Positions 1 to 7,424 of a stretch of 64,000 nucleotides of DNA are shown piece by piece (the stretch's first letter is position 1; every line of letters begins with the position of its first letter). The stretch spans positions 109,886-173,885 of the forward strand of contig NZ_FXAP01000007.1 of the NCBI RefSeq assembly GCF_900177615.1, in the 5' to 3' direction. This DNA is from Plantibacter flavus. GTDB lineage: Bacteria > Actinomycetota > Actinomycetes > Actinomycetales > Microbacteriaceae. The position numbers and the translations under genes were made by a program. The notes beneath the pieces are model-generated. The model made no database searches. It saw only the letters and a list, made by a program, of their open reading frames with translations, and was not told the origin of the DNA.

Positions 1-1
1 C

Positions 2-802
2 GCGATCCTCGTCGACGAGAACGACGTCGGAACTTTCATCGACCGCGCCGCAAACCTGAAGGCGATCATCACCAACGACGTCATCTCCATCAACCGCAAG
101 CACAAGACTCCCATCGCCTATCAGTTCTGGGGGTTCATGGTCCAATGCCTGAACGAGTTCCCGCGCATCAAGGACAAGTCCGAGTCGTTCTATCGGCGGC
201 AGCTGTTTGTGCCGTTCACGAAGAGCTTCACCGGCGCTGAGAAGCGCTACATCAAGGACGACTACGTCGGGCGCGACGACGTGCTGCAGTACGTGCTCCA
301 CCGCGTGCTGCACATGAACTACTACACGCTCTCGGAGCCCGAGGCAACGAAAAACGTCCTCGAGGAGTACAAGGGCTTCAACGACCCGGTGCGCTCGTTC
401 TGGACCGAGTTCGAGGAAGCATTCGTCTGGGACCTCGTCCCCTTCGCCTACCTCTACGACCTGTACAAGGCATGGTTCGCGAAGACGAACCCGTCCGGCT
501 CACCGATCGGACGCATCGTGTTCGTGAAGGATCTGCTGGCGATCGTGCACAAGTCGACGCTCTGGCATTGCGCCGATCAGCGCCAGCAGGTGCGACCGGG
601 GAAGATGATGGATAGCCCTGAACCCCTCACCGCACGCTTCGACCTGAAAGACTGGATGAACCAGGCGTACACGGGCAGTGATCCCTTGAGGAAGTCCACC
701 GTGCACCCGCTGTCATCGAGCTATCGAGGCCTGCAGCGGACCAACACCCCGCCGGCAGCGGCGGGCGCAGTGTCGGCACCTGGAGGCGGATCCACGACGT
801 AG
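2..802 (+). CDS. C-terminal part of a D5/P4-type primase-helicase (SF3 helicase); 5' end outside window
   Basis: The frame is open from base 2, before the first ATG at 137, so this is a gene truncated by the window edge. The visible 266 residues begin with a stretch matching the end of phage/plasmid SF3 helicase domains: a segment ending in ISINRKHK is followed by FWGFMVQCLNEFPRIKDKS and FYRRQLFVPF. In D5/P4-family proteins this is the sensor region followed by the arginine-containing FxRR segment after the Walker motifs. Walker A and B themselves would lie upstream. Known family role: ATP-driven unwinding at the replication fork, often fused to a primase. A DNA polymerase gene follows after a hairpin, supporting a replication role. 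The last 60 residues are Ser/Pro/Ala-rich and look disordered. An N-terminal primase domain cannot be judged from here. Confidence 0.8.
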   Translation, partial: AILVDENDVGTFIDRAANLKAIITNDVISINRKHKTPIAYQFWGFMVQCLNEFPRIKDKSESFYRRQLFVPFTKSFTGAEKRYIKDDYVGRDDVLQYVLHRVLHMNYYTLSEPEATKNVLEEYKGFNDPVRSFWTEFEEAFVWDLVPFAYLYDLYKAWFAKTNPSGSPIGRIVFVKDLLAIVHKSTLWHCADQRQQVRPGKMMDSPEPLTARFDLKDWMNQAYTGSDPLRKSTVHPLSSSYRGLQRTNTPPAAAGAVSAPGGGSTT

Positions 803-815
803 CAACCAACCCCAA

Positions 816-845
816 CCGGGCGCACTGAGAGATCGGTGCGCCCGG
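816..845 (+). terminator. GC-rich hairpin after the helicase gene
   Basis: Inverted repeat with 10-bp arms (ccgggcgcac / gtgcgcccgg) and a 10-nt loop, 14 bases after the helicase stop and about 60 bases before the polymerase start. No U-tract follows, as is common for actinobacterial hairpins. It may terminate transcription or stabilise a processed 3' end. Confidence 0.6.
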
Positions 846-908
846 CACAGGCGTGCATCCGCATGCCCGAGACCCACACCCCAAGACACCAGAGGAAGGA
901 GCCGGCAG

Positions 909-3900
909 ATGTCGCAATCCACGCAGGCACCCCACCCGATCAAGCAGGCCGTAACCGCCAAGACGGCGAACTTCCTCTACTACGACATCGAGTCACTGAA
1001 CAACGTCTTCTCGCTGTGCGCCTACTCGCCCCGCACCAACTCGGTGGAGGTGTTCTTCCTGGTCGATCCCGTGGAGGGTTCGTCGCTGACCGAGGAGCTC
1101 CGCGCGCATCCGTTCAGCACCAAGCTCGCCGCCGAGAGGATCATCGCCGAAAACCCGGCCTTCCAGGTAGTCGATGATCTGAAGCGCACGATCAACTTCC
1201 ACGACCTCTCGACCTGGCTGGGCAACTACGCGCTCGCGCAGCTGTTCGGAGTGAGCGACGCAGACTCCGTCAACGACCCCGATTCGAAGTCGCAATTCAC
1301 CAACCATCTCCGCCCGGTTTGCGACACCGACCCCGGTTACGATCCATTCCTGCGGCACCCCTATTTCGTCGGCTACAACTCGTTCAGCTACGACACGACG
1401 ATGCTTGCGGCGTACTTCTTGGAGGCGCTCAGCCACCTGCCCAAGGCGCTCGCGCAGAAGCAGGCCGCCGACTACGGGTTCCAGCCGCCGAAGGCCAGCA
1501 TCATGCGAACCCACAACGACGAGCTGTTCAAGGACACGTACATCTCGTACATGCCGCGCTACCTCGTCGAGGGTTCCGTCGCCCAGGGCAAGCGCTGGAA
1601 CTCCATTCCGAACAAGATCCGCCAGGCGATGATCAACTCGGGTCGCCACATCGACGCCGCGCGCCTCAACGAGGCGCAGCAGTTCGTCGGCCTCAAGCGT
1701 CTGCTCGGCGGTCTCGGGAGACAGATCATGGAGAGCGACAAGCTCGGTGCACACAACGCCACGGTGGAGACGGTGCGGGATCTCTACGACCTGCTCGCCT
1801 ACAACGTGTCTGACGTCGTGGGACTCGCGAAACTGTTCCAGCACCCCACGTTCTCGTCGGCGTTCGACCTCAAGAAGGGTCTGATCGACGAGTACCCGGA
1901 GACGATCTACGAGCGATCGAAGTTCTCCTCCGCGCCGAACATCAGCCCGAAGGCTGTGAGGAAGGGGCGCCTGACGCCGGATTCGTCGTCAGCGAAGCTC
2001 GTGGGGCTGATCCTGAGCCCGTATGGCCACCTGAACGACATCCGGGGCGTGAGCTTCATGTACCCCTCCGAGATGGTCGCCAAGGAGCGTGGCATCGAGC
2101 GGGTGAACGTCCTCGACGAGTGCCGAACGTTCTTCTACGACGGTGTCAGCGATCCTGCGGCACGAGCCCAGTTCGACCTCGTCTACGCGTACTACAAGTC
2201 GATCGAGGGGAAGAACTTCAACGCCTCGGAGGAGTACGCCGACACCTATCCTGACGGCGATCGCGCGCATGTGCTCTCGGAGATCCCGAAGGCGCCCAAC
2301 AACCTGCCGTACTTCCACGCAGACGGTTCGCCGTCGACCTGCTTCGCCACCTTCTCCACCGGTGGCATTCACGGCGCCGAGGCGGACTGGGGAGCCTACG
2401 GCGAGGAGCTCCTCGCCTGGTCGGAGAACGAGCAGCTGCTCGCCGACGTGAAGGCTGCATACCCCGACCCGCTCGTGGTGCGCACCACCAAGGGTGGTGT
2501 GACGCTGCCGAATGGTCGAGTGGTGCAACACGGTGAGGTCCTGACAGCCAAGGCGACCATCAAGGCGCTCACCGCTCGCTCCGAAGCCATTGCGGCGCTC
2601 GGTGCGAACCCGTCCCCGGAGCAGCTCGACGCCATCGAGCAGCAGTACGTGGGCGCCGGATACAAGCCCGCGAAGCCGCGACCCGAGCTCTTCGAGCAGA
2701 AGGTCGATGGCTCAACGAAGCTGAAGCCGAAGTATGCGTTCACCTCGATGGCCCGCGCCATCCACGAGGACTTCACCAGCTACTACCCGAACATGCTCCG
2801 CAACATGAGCGCGTTCTACAACGCGGACCTCGGTGAGGACCGCTACGCGAAGATCCTCGCCGACAAGGACCGCTATGGGCGAGAGATGAAGATACCGGGA
2901 CTGAGCCCTGAGGAGAAGACCCACCTGGGTGTGCTCCGCAATGGGACCAAGCTCATCCTGAACTCGGCATCCGGTGCAGGTGACACCACGCACACGACCC
3001 CGATCCGGGTCAACAACGCCATCATCTCGATGCGCATCATCGGTCAACTCTTCTCCTGGCGTATTGGCCAGGCGCAGACCTTGGCCGGCGCCCGGATCAT
3101 CTCCACGAATACCGACGGTCTCTACTCGGTCCTCGACGAGGAGACCAACAACCGTGTGCTCGCCGAGCAGCAGGCGCTGATCAACGTGGAGATCGAGCCC
3201 GAGCCACTGATCATCGTGAGCAAGGACTCGAACAACCGTCTGGAGCTCGAGGTCCCCGAGGACGACTCGACGCCGGTGTGGGAAGCGAAGATCGTCTCCG
3301 CATCGGGTGGAACACTCGCGTGCCACCAGGAGCCACAGCCCACGAAGAGCCTCGCCCACCCGGCGGTGCTCGACTGGGCGCTGGCAAGGTACCTCCGCTA
3401 CGCGGCCGGCGCATACGTGCCGAGCTGGAGGACCGACCCGATCAGCCTGGCCGAGCCACTGGACCGCCGTCTCGGCAAGCAACTCCTGCTCGAGGCGGCA
3501 CGTGACAGCGACCCTGTACTGGCAGCCCGCCTGTTCCAGAACGTCGTTGTCGCCTCCAACGGCAAGGTGACGATCCCGTTCGCGTCGGACCCCGTCGACC
3601 CCTCGAGCGACGACCAGGACACCGTCGTGAACCCACGGACCATCCAGCACTACAACCGGATGTTCATCGTGCACGAGGGCAAGCCCGGGGCGGTATCGCT
3701 TCGGGCCGCTGGTGCCTGGGTCGTGAATGCTGCGTCCAAGATCCGTCGCAGCCGCGACGGTGTGGCGCCGGTGCACACCGATCCCGTGGCAATGGGGATC
3801 CTGAAGGCGAATGGCTTCGCCAGGGACCGACTAGACGCCCAGACGAACAACCGAGTGTTGCTGCCCGAGGATCAGGACGTCGCCGTACGCAAGATCACGG

Positions 3901-4136
3901 GTATTGACCCGGCGTGGAACATCCTCATCGAGAACGGCGATCTGCTGTGCATGGGTGAGGACAGGCTCCGGGACCTGCTCGGGTGCCTGGACCTGGATGT
4001 CTACCTCGACATGCTGGCCAGCACCTACGAGAAGAACTGGAAGAACAGCGCGGCTGACGCCGGCGTGGCGGGCGACGTGCTCGCTGAGTCGTCGTCTCAA
4101 GACGACGAGCTCGCAGAAGACGGCATCGCCGCATAG
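909..4136 (+). CDS. Family B DNA polymerase with 3'-5' exonuclease domain
   Basis: A 1075-aa replicative polymerase. Exonuclease motifs are visible in order: Exo I YYDIES (D26, E28), Exo II GYNSFSYD (N157, D162) and Exo III YNVSD (Y298, D302). Polymerase motifs follow: A, DFTSYYP (D621); B, KLILNSASG (K681); and C, STNTDGLYS (D736). Motif C reads NTDG rather than the common DTDS, so only one of its two usual acidic residues remains, a form I believe occurs in divergent viral and mobile-element polymerases. About 300 residues separate Exo III from motif A, longer than in minimal phage enzymes. No clear protein-priming TPR1/TPR2 signature was recognised. The start is chosen from AAGGAG seven bases before the ATG. 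It follows the replicative helicase and probably works with it and the primase at 11.1 kb. Confidence 0.85.
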   Translation: MSQSTQAPHPIKQAVTAKTANFLYYDIESLNNVFSLCAYSPRTNSVEVFFLVDPVEGSSLTEELRAHPFSTKLAAERIIAENPAFQVVDDLKRTINFHDLSTWLGNYALAQLFGVSDADSVNDPDSKSQFTNHLRPVCDTDPGYDPFLRHPYFVGYNSFSYDTTMLAAYFLEALSHLPKALAQKQAADYGFQPPKASIMRTHNDELFKDTYISYMPRYLVEGSVAQGKRWNSIPNKIRQAMINSGRHIDAARLNEAQQFVGLKRLLGGLGRQIMESDKLGAHNATVETVRDLYDLLAYNVSDVVGLAKLFQHPTFSSAFDLKKGLIDEYPETIYERSKFSSAPNISPKAVRKGRLTPDSSSAKLVGLILSPYGHLNDIRGVSFMYPSEMVAKERGIERVNVLDECRTFFYDGVSDPAARAQFDLVYAYYKSIEGKNFNASEEYADTYPDGDRAHVLSEIPKAPNNLPYFHADGSPSTCFATFSTGGIHGAEADWGAYGEELLAWSENEQLLADVKAAYPDPLVVRTTKGGVTLPNGRVVQHGEVLTAKATIKALTARSEAIAALGANPSPEQLDAIEQQYVGAGYKPAKPRPELFEQKVDGSTKLKPKYAFTSMARAIHEDFTSYYPNMLRNMSAFYNADLGEDRYAKILADKDRYGREMKIPGLSPEEKTHLGVLRNGTKLILNSASGAGDTTHTTPIRVNNAIISMRIIGQLFSWRIGQAQTLAGARIISTNTDGLYSVLDEETNNRVLAEQQALINVEIEPEPLIIVSKDSNNRLELEVPEDDSTPVWEAKIVSASGGTLACHQEPQPTKSLAHPAVLDWALARYLRYAAGAYVPSWRTDPISLAEPLDRRLGKQLLLEAARDSDPVLAARLFQNVVVASNGKVTIPFASDPVDPSSDDQDTVVNPRTIQHYNRMFIVHEGKPGAVSLRAAGAWVVNAASKIRRSRDGVAPVHTDPVAMGILKANGFARDRLDAQTNNRVLLPEDQDVAVRKITGIDPAWNILIENGDLLCMGEDRLRDLLGCLDLDVYLDMLASTYEKNWKNSAADAGVAGDVLAESSSQDDELAEDGIAA

Positions 4137-4165
4137 TCGCCCGAATCCACAGGCCGCAATCGCCA

Positions 4166-4205
4166 CACGAAGGGGCTCTGGCAACCCAGCCAGGGCCCCT
4201 TCGTG
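4166..4205 (+). terminator. Strong hairpin after DNA polymerase
   Basis: Arms of 16 bp (4166-4181 and 4190-4205) with one G-T pair and an 8-nt loop lie about 30 bases after the polymerase stop and 39 bases before the next start. There is no U-tract. Confidence 0.65.
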
Positions 4206-4243
4206 CACCATCCAAACACCCGTCCTGAGATTGAGAGCCCCCG

Positions 4244-4528
4244 ATGCAGAAGCAGCAGCAGAAGACCCAGATCAACGACATCGGTGATGTCCTCCCCTTC
4301 ATCGGATCGTCCGTCGTCGTCACCGCCCCGCTGGCTCACCAGACGGCGGTCGTCGCGGCCGGAGTCCTGACCTACATCACCGAGGTGACAGACCGCAACG
4401 GCACAGGCGAGTTCCTCGACCTGGTGTTCCAAGGTGCCGTCACCGGGCATTACGACCCGCTCGTGCGCATCGACTGGAACAACTGGGACGGAGAGGAGCA
4501 CACGGCGCCAACCATTCAGCGGATCTAG
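4244..4528 (+). CDS. Hypothetical protein, 94 aa
   Basis: Family not recognised. The protein begins with a Gln-rich stretch (QKQQQKTQ), then alternates hydrophobic and polar residues as in a small beta-barrel. Examples are SSVVVTAP, GVLTYITEV and FLDLVFQGAV, ending in WNNWDGEEHTAP. No membrane segment or cysteine is present. It lies just after the polymerase hairpin and begins the next small-gene series. It is probably a small accessory protein of the replication region, but the position is the only evidence for that. Confidence 0.6.
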   Translation: MQKQQQKTQINDIGDVLPFIGSSVVVTAPLAHQTAVVAAGVLTYITEVTDRNGTGEFLDLVFQGAVTGHYDPLVRIDWNNWDGEEHTAPTIQRI

Positions 4529-4608
4529 TCAGCCCGGCTGGCAGACACGACCGAAACGAACCAGCTCACCAACTGTCCAGATTCCATCGCAGAAAGCGAG
4601 ACCCTTCC

Positions 4609-5169
4609 ATGAGCACCACTTCTCCACACGGTGAGACTGCCAGTCCGCCACCATTCGACGGAGCTGAAGCCGAGCTTGGGGTGATCGCCAGCTGCATGGC
4701 GGAAGACCGCAGCAACGACTGGTCCGAGGAAGTGAGGACATTGGCCACGATCGAGGCCGAGATCACCTCGGTGCGCCACGAACTCCAGCGCTACCGCAGA
4801 GCCTTCGGACCGATCGACGGCATCGAGACCGTCAAGCGCTACGCCGACCTCGGCGAGTTCACGGCCGCAGCACTCGGGTCCAACACGGAGTGGCCCGGAG
4901 CGGAGCCGCTGGAGTGGATCGATGAGCACTGGGGGAAGCTAAGCCCCATCGGCATCGGCGATCAGACTCCTGAAGACCTCGTCCACTGGCGGGCGATCGC
5001 CGACCGGCTCGGCATCGAGCACAACGGCGAGCCCGTCGAGGTCTGCTCGGTCGATGAGTGCAGCGGACTCGTCCCCGCGGACATGCTCACCACGGTCTGC
5101 CCGCAGCACGAAGAGGACGAGGCACCCGACGTCGCCACTATCCCCGGATACGCCACCACGACGACCTGA
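4609..5169 (+). CDS. Hypothetical protein, 186 aa
   Basis: Not recognised. The N-terminal third is helical and charged, with heptad-like spacing around residues 44-64. The C-terminal part has a possible metal-binding cluster, VCSVDECSGL then TVCPQHEEDE (CxxxxC...CxxH), near residues 146-170. The protein is acidic overall and ends in a Thr run. It is followed after 15 bases by the next gene, so the two are probably co-transcribed. The ribosome site before the ATG is weak (GAAAGCGAG). Confidence 0.6.
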   Translation: MSTTSPHGETASPPPFDGAEAELGVIASCMAEDRSNDWSEEVRTLATIEAEITSVRHELQRYRRAFGPIDGIETVKRYADLGEFTAAALGSNTEWPGAEPLEWIDEHWGKLSPIGIGDQTPEDLVHWRAIADRLGIEHNGEPVEVCSVDECSGLVPADMLTTVCPQHEEDEAPDVATIPGYATTTT

Positions 5170-5184
5170 CCCGAAAGAGATCCC

Positions 5185-5691
5185 ATGACTCTCCATCGAA
5201 CCCTCGCCACGATCAGCACCGTGCTCGCTGATGGCGACCTCGAACCCCTGGACAAGATCCAGGAGCTGAACCGAATCACCGCCCGAGCACAGGCTGACGC
5301 GCAAGACAATGCGGTCACGATGGCCACGAAGCGCCCCGAGGAGGTCTTGCGCGACGTCGTCGGAGTCGGTGCACTGTCAGGGCTCCCACCTGCCGGCTTC
5401 GCACCGCTCGTCAAGCCTGTCATCGATCGTCTGCCCAAGCTGTTCGACAGCTTGATGGCCGCGCCCATCGATCGCGGGTACTTCGACGAGTTCCAAAACG
5501 TGCCCGGCGTGTCGGCCCTCGAGCAGCGCGCGCTGCTTGATCTCCTCGCTCGCTACGACGAGACGATCGCCAACCACGACGCTCTCACCGACTCCGAAAA
5601 GGAGGACGTGAAGGTCTACGAACGCCACGAAGACACGCTGCTGGCCTTCACCTCCGAGTTCGCCGACGCCATCCGAAAGGCCCTCGCATGA
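5185..5691 (+). CDS. Hypothetical helical protein, 168 aa
   Basis: Not recognised. Predicted to be mostly alpha-helical, with a central hydrophobic stretch (VVGVGALSGLPPAGFAPLV) that is too Pro/Gly-rich for a convincing membrane helix. The C-terminal half is rich in Asp, Glu and Leu. Its stop overlaps the next start by four bases (ATGA), so translation is probably coupled. AAGAGA precedes the ATG at a suitable distance. Confidence 0.6.
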   Translation: MTLHRTLATISTVLADGDLEPLDKIQELNRITARAQADAQDNAVTMATKRPEEVLRDVVGVGALSGLPPAGFAPLVKPVIDRLPKLFDSLMAAPIDRGYFDEFQNVPGVSALEQRALLDLLARYDETIANHDALTDSEKEDVKVYERHEDTLLAFTSEFADAIRKALA

Positions 5692-6173
5692 GCCCCTTTG
5701 ACCACGAATCCGCGAAGCTCTCCCGAGCGAAGAACCCCCGCCTGACCGTCTTCGACACCGGTGAGGTACTCGAGGCTCAGCCGCAGCCCATCAACACCGC
5801 GACGACCACAGAACAGATGGGGTGGGTCGACTTCGAGAACGACGAGAGCGCGACCATTCTCAGCATCCGAGTCTCTCCCTCGGGCACTCAAGAGGACACG
5901 ACGGTCATCAACTTCGACTCCCTCGCCGACGGTCGGATCGAGATCCAGCGGTTGGGTGCCACTGTCTGGTCAGGCGAAGCCTTCAACGATCCGAACCAGA
6001 ACACCGATCCCACCACGGTCGGCGACCTCGATGGATCACCCGACGCGGCCAACTGGCTGAGCCCCGGCCACGTCCTCGATGCGAGCGAGGTCGCGTACCT
6101 CCGCAGCCTCCGACTGCCGGCCGACGCAGGACCCTCCGCCGTCGACGGGCGAGTGACGGATGTCCATGGGTAA
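5688..6173 (+). CDS. Hypothetical protein, 161 aa
   Basis: Not recognised. The middle third is beta-strand-like (MGWVDFENDESATILSIRVS, then TTVINFDS and GRIEIQRL), followed by a loop rich in Asp and Asn and a helical end. The start overlaps the previous stop (ATGA), and the 3' end overlaps the VRR-NUC gene by 14 bases. This places it in one translationally linked unit with a nuclease, but no direct functional clue is visible. Confidence 0.6.
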   Translation: MSPFDHESAKLSRAKNPRLTVFDTGEVLEAQPQPINTATTTEQMGWVDFENDESATILSIRVSPSGTQEDTTVINFDSLADGRIEIQRLGATVWSGEAFNDPNQNTDPTTVGDLDGSPDAANWLSPGHVLDASEVAYLRSLRLPADAGPSAVDGRVTDVHG

Positions 6174-6480
6174 GCCCGAAAACTACGTCGAGTCGTACCT
6201 GTACAGCCGGGTGAGAGCGAGCGGCGGCCTCTGCCTGAAGTTCATGTCCTCGATCAGCGGCGTCCCCGACCGGATCGTCATCCTCGCCGGGCGCACGGTC
6301 TTCGTTGAGACGAAGGCTCTAGGGAAGAAGCCGCGGAAGCTCCAGCTGGTCCGCTTCAACGAGATGCGCGTGGCCGGCGCTGACGTGCGCGTCATCGACT
6401 CTAGAGAACTCGTCGAGGAACTCATCAGCGAGCTGCTGGCGTCGTCGTCTGGCTCCTCAACCCTCCGCGCAGTCGCGTAG
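6160..6480 (+). CDS. VRR-NUC domain nuclease, stand-alone (106 aa)
   Basis: A compact PD-(D/E)xK-type nuclease. The protein shows the VRR-NUC pattern: an N-terminal Glu (E7 region, VESYLYSRVRASGG), a Lys in CLKFMS, then GVPDRIVILAGRTVFVETKA with the catalytic Asp (PDR) and ExK (ETK). It continues with LQLVRFNEMRVAGADVRVIDS, the strand-helix end of the fold. Known family role: structure-specific DNA cleavage in phages and in FAN1-like repair proteins. The single domain has no fused partner. The second ATG at 6166 is an alternative start; the GAGTGACGG before 6160 supports the first. It probably processes replication or recombination intermediates of this element. Confidence 0.82.
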   Translation: MSMGKPENYVESYLYSRVRASGGLCLKFMSSISGVPDRIVILAGRTVFVETKALGKKPRKLQLVRFNEMRVAGADVRVIDSRELVEELISELLASSSGSSTLRAVA

Positions 6481-6604
6481 AGCCACCCGCAGAATCGCGA
6501 CAGAACCGATACGGCGCCAGGCGGCGCACCACTGGTGTGGCACAGAACGGTCCACCACGCCGACCACAACCACGGGTTTGCAGACCCACAGAAGGGATAC
6601 ACCT

Positions 6605-6952
6605 ATGCCTGCTTCGAGCAGCACAGACACCAACACCGCTGAGCTCACGACCGTCGTGTTCAGCAAGAACGACTGCCCCGCATGCACGAGCACCAAGCGT
6701 CAGTTCACGAACAAGGGTCTGCCATTCGTGGAGATCAACGTCGAGCTCGACACCGCGCCCCGCGACGAGTTCGGGGGTCTCACGCCCCTGGAGCACGTCA
6801 TCGAGAACTACGGACGCCAGATGCCGGTCGTCGTCGTCACCGACGACCTCGACCAGGACGACGCCTGGTCCGGTGCCCGACCTGACAAGATCTTCGGCAC
6901 GATCGCCCGCTTCCGAGACGCCGGCCTCCTGATCGACATTGTCCCGGAGTGA
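6605..6952 (+). CDS. Glutaredoxin/NrdH-like thiol redoxin
   Basis: A small thioredoxin-fold protein of 115 aa. It has strand TTVVFSKNDCPAC with the redox motif CPAC (C24, C27), then STKRQFTNKGLPFVEINVE, the helix and strand that follow in NrdH and glutaredoxins. The cis-Pro region is RQMPVVVV. NrdH-type proteins reduce ribonucleotide reductase and are common in actinophages. The C-terminal segment is longer than NrdH and includes an acidic loop (TDDLDQDDAW). The start at 6605 is chosen because GAAGGG precedes it; an in-frame ATG at 6578 has no such site. No ribonucleotide reductase gene is visible here. Confidence 0.8.
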   Translation: MPASSSTDTNTAELTTVVFSKNDCPACTSTKRQFTNKGLPFVEINVELDTAPRDEFGGLTPLEHVIENYGRQMPVVVVTDDLDQDDAWSGARPDKIFGTIARFRDAGLLIDIVPE

Positions 6953-7376
6953 GCCGGCCGGTTCGGTCGAGATCGCCCACCTCTGCACACAGTTCCTCGC
7001 GAACGACCGCGACGCTCAGGGGTGGGCGTTCCTGTACCCGAACGAGGAGTCATGGGAGTCCCCAGACTGCGATGAGATGAGCGAGCGCTTCCTGCGCTTC
7101 GCTCGTGAGCTCGGCTTCGACGGCGTCCTGGTGCGAGCGGAATCCGCCGCAGAGGGAGAGCACTGGTTCACGGTCGTTCAGCCGGCACACGCCGGGGAAC
7201 CAGTGGCGATCGACTGGACGGCTCGTCAGTTCCACAACGCAGGTCACCCCGCGCCACCGACGGATCCGCTACTCATCCCGTGCCCGCTGGTCTTCCCTTG
7301 GCCATCGGACTACCCCCTCGACATCGTCGACTTCAAACGCATGGGACAAGCGTCCACGCCTGCGAGACAGTCCTGA
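6939..7376 (+). CDS. Hypothetical protein with papain-fold-like C-terminal pattern
   Basis: A 145-aa protein with no ATG or GTG near the start. TTG at 6939 is the only upstream in-frame initiator, giving a 14-base overlap with the redoxin gene. Residues 65-92 read EHWFTVVQPAHAGEPVAIDWTARQF in outline: a His, then a strand, then an IDWTARQF-like block. This resembles small papain-like (NlpC/transglutaminase-like) proteins in which the His and Asp belong to a triad. A possible nucleophile is the single Cys in SPDCDEMSERF (about residue 44), which opens a helix as expected for that fold. This is a pattern match by eye; enzymatic function is not established. Confidence 0.5.
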   Translation: MSRSEPAGSVEIAHLCTQFLANDRDAQGWAFLYPNEESWESPDCDEMSERFLRFARELGFDGVLVRAESAAEGEHWFTVVQPAHAGEPVAIDWTARQFHNAGHPAPPTDPLLIPCPLVFPWPSDYPLDIVDFKRMGQASTPARQS

Positions 7377-7424
7377 CGTCACAACGTCCGAAGCCCCCCC
7401 CCCCGCTCAGAGAGGAGTCTCACC

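Noticed and set aside
993..1844. Long antisense frame of 283 codons within the DNA polymerase gene
   Set aside because: A mirror of GC-rich codon structure; its Arg/Val-rich sequence has no motif, while the + frame has all polymerase motifs. The same reasoning removes the many other long opposite-strand frames, for example 18984-20156, 21071-22516 and 44531-47500.
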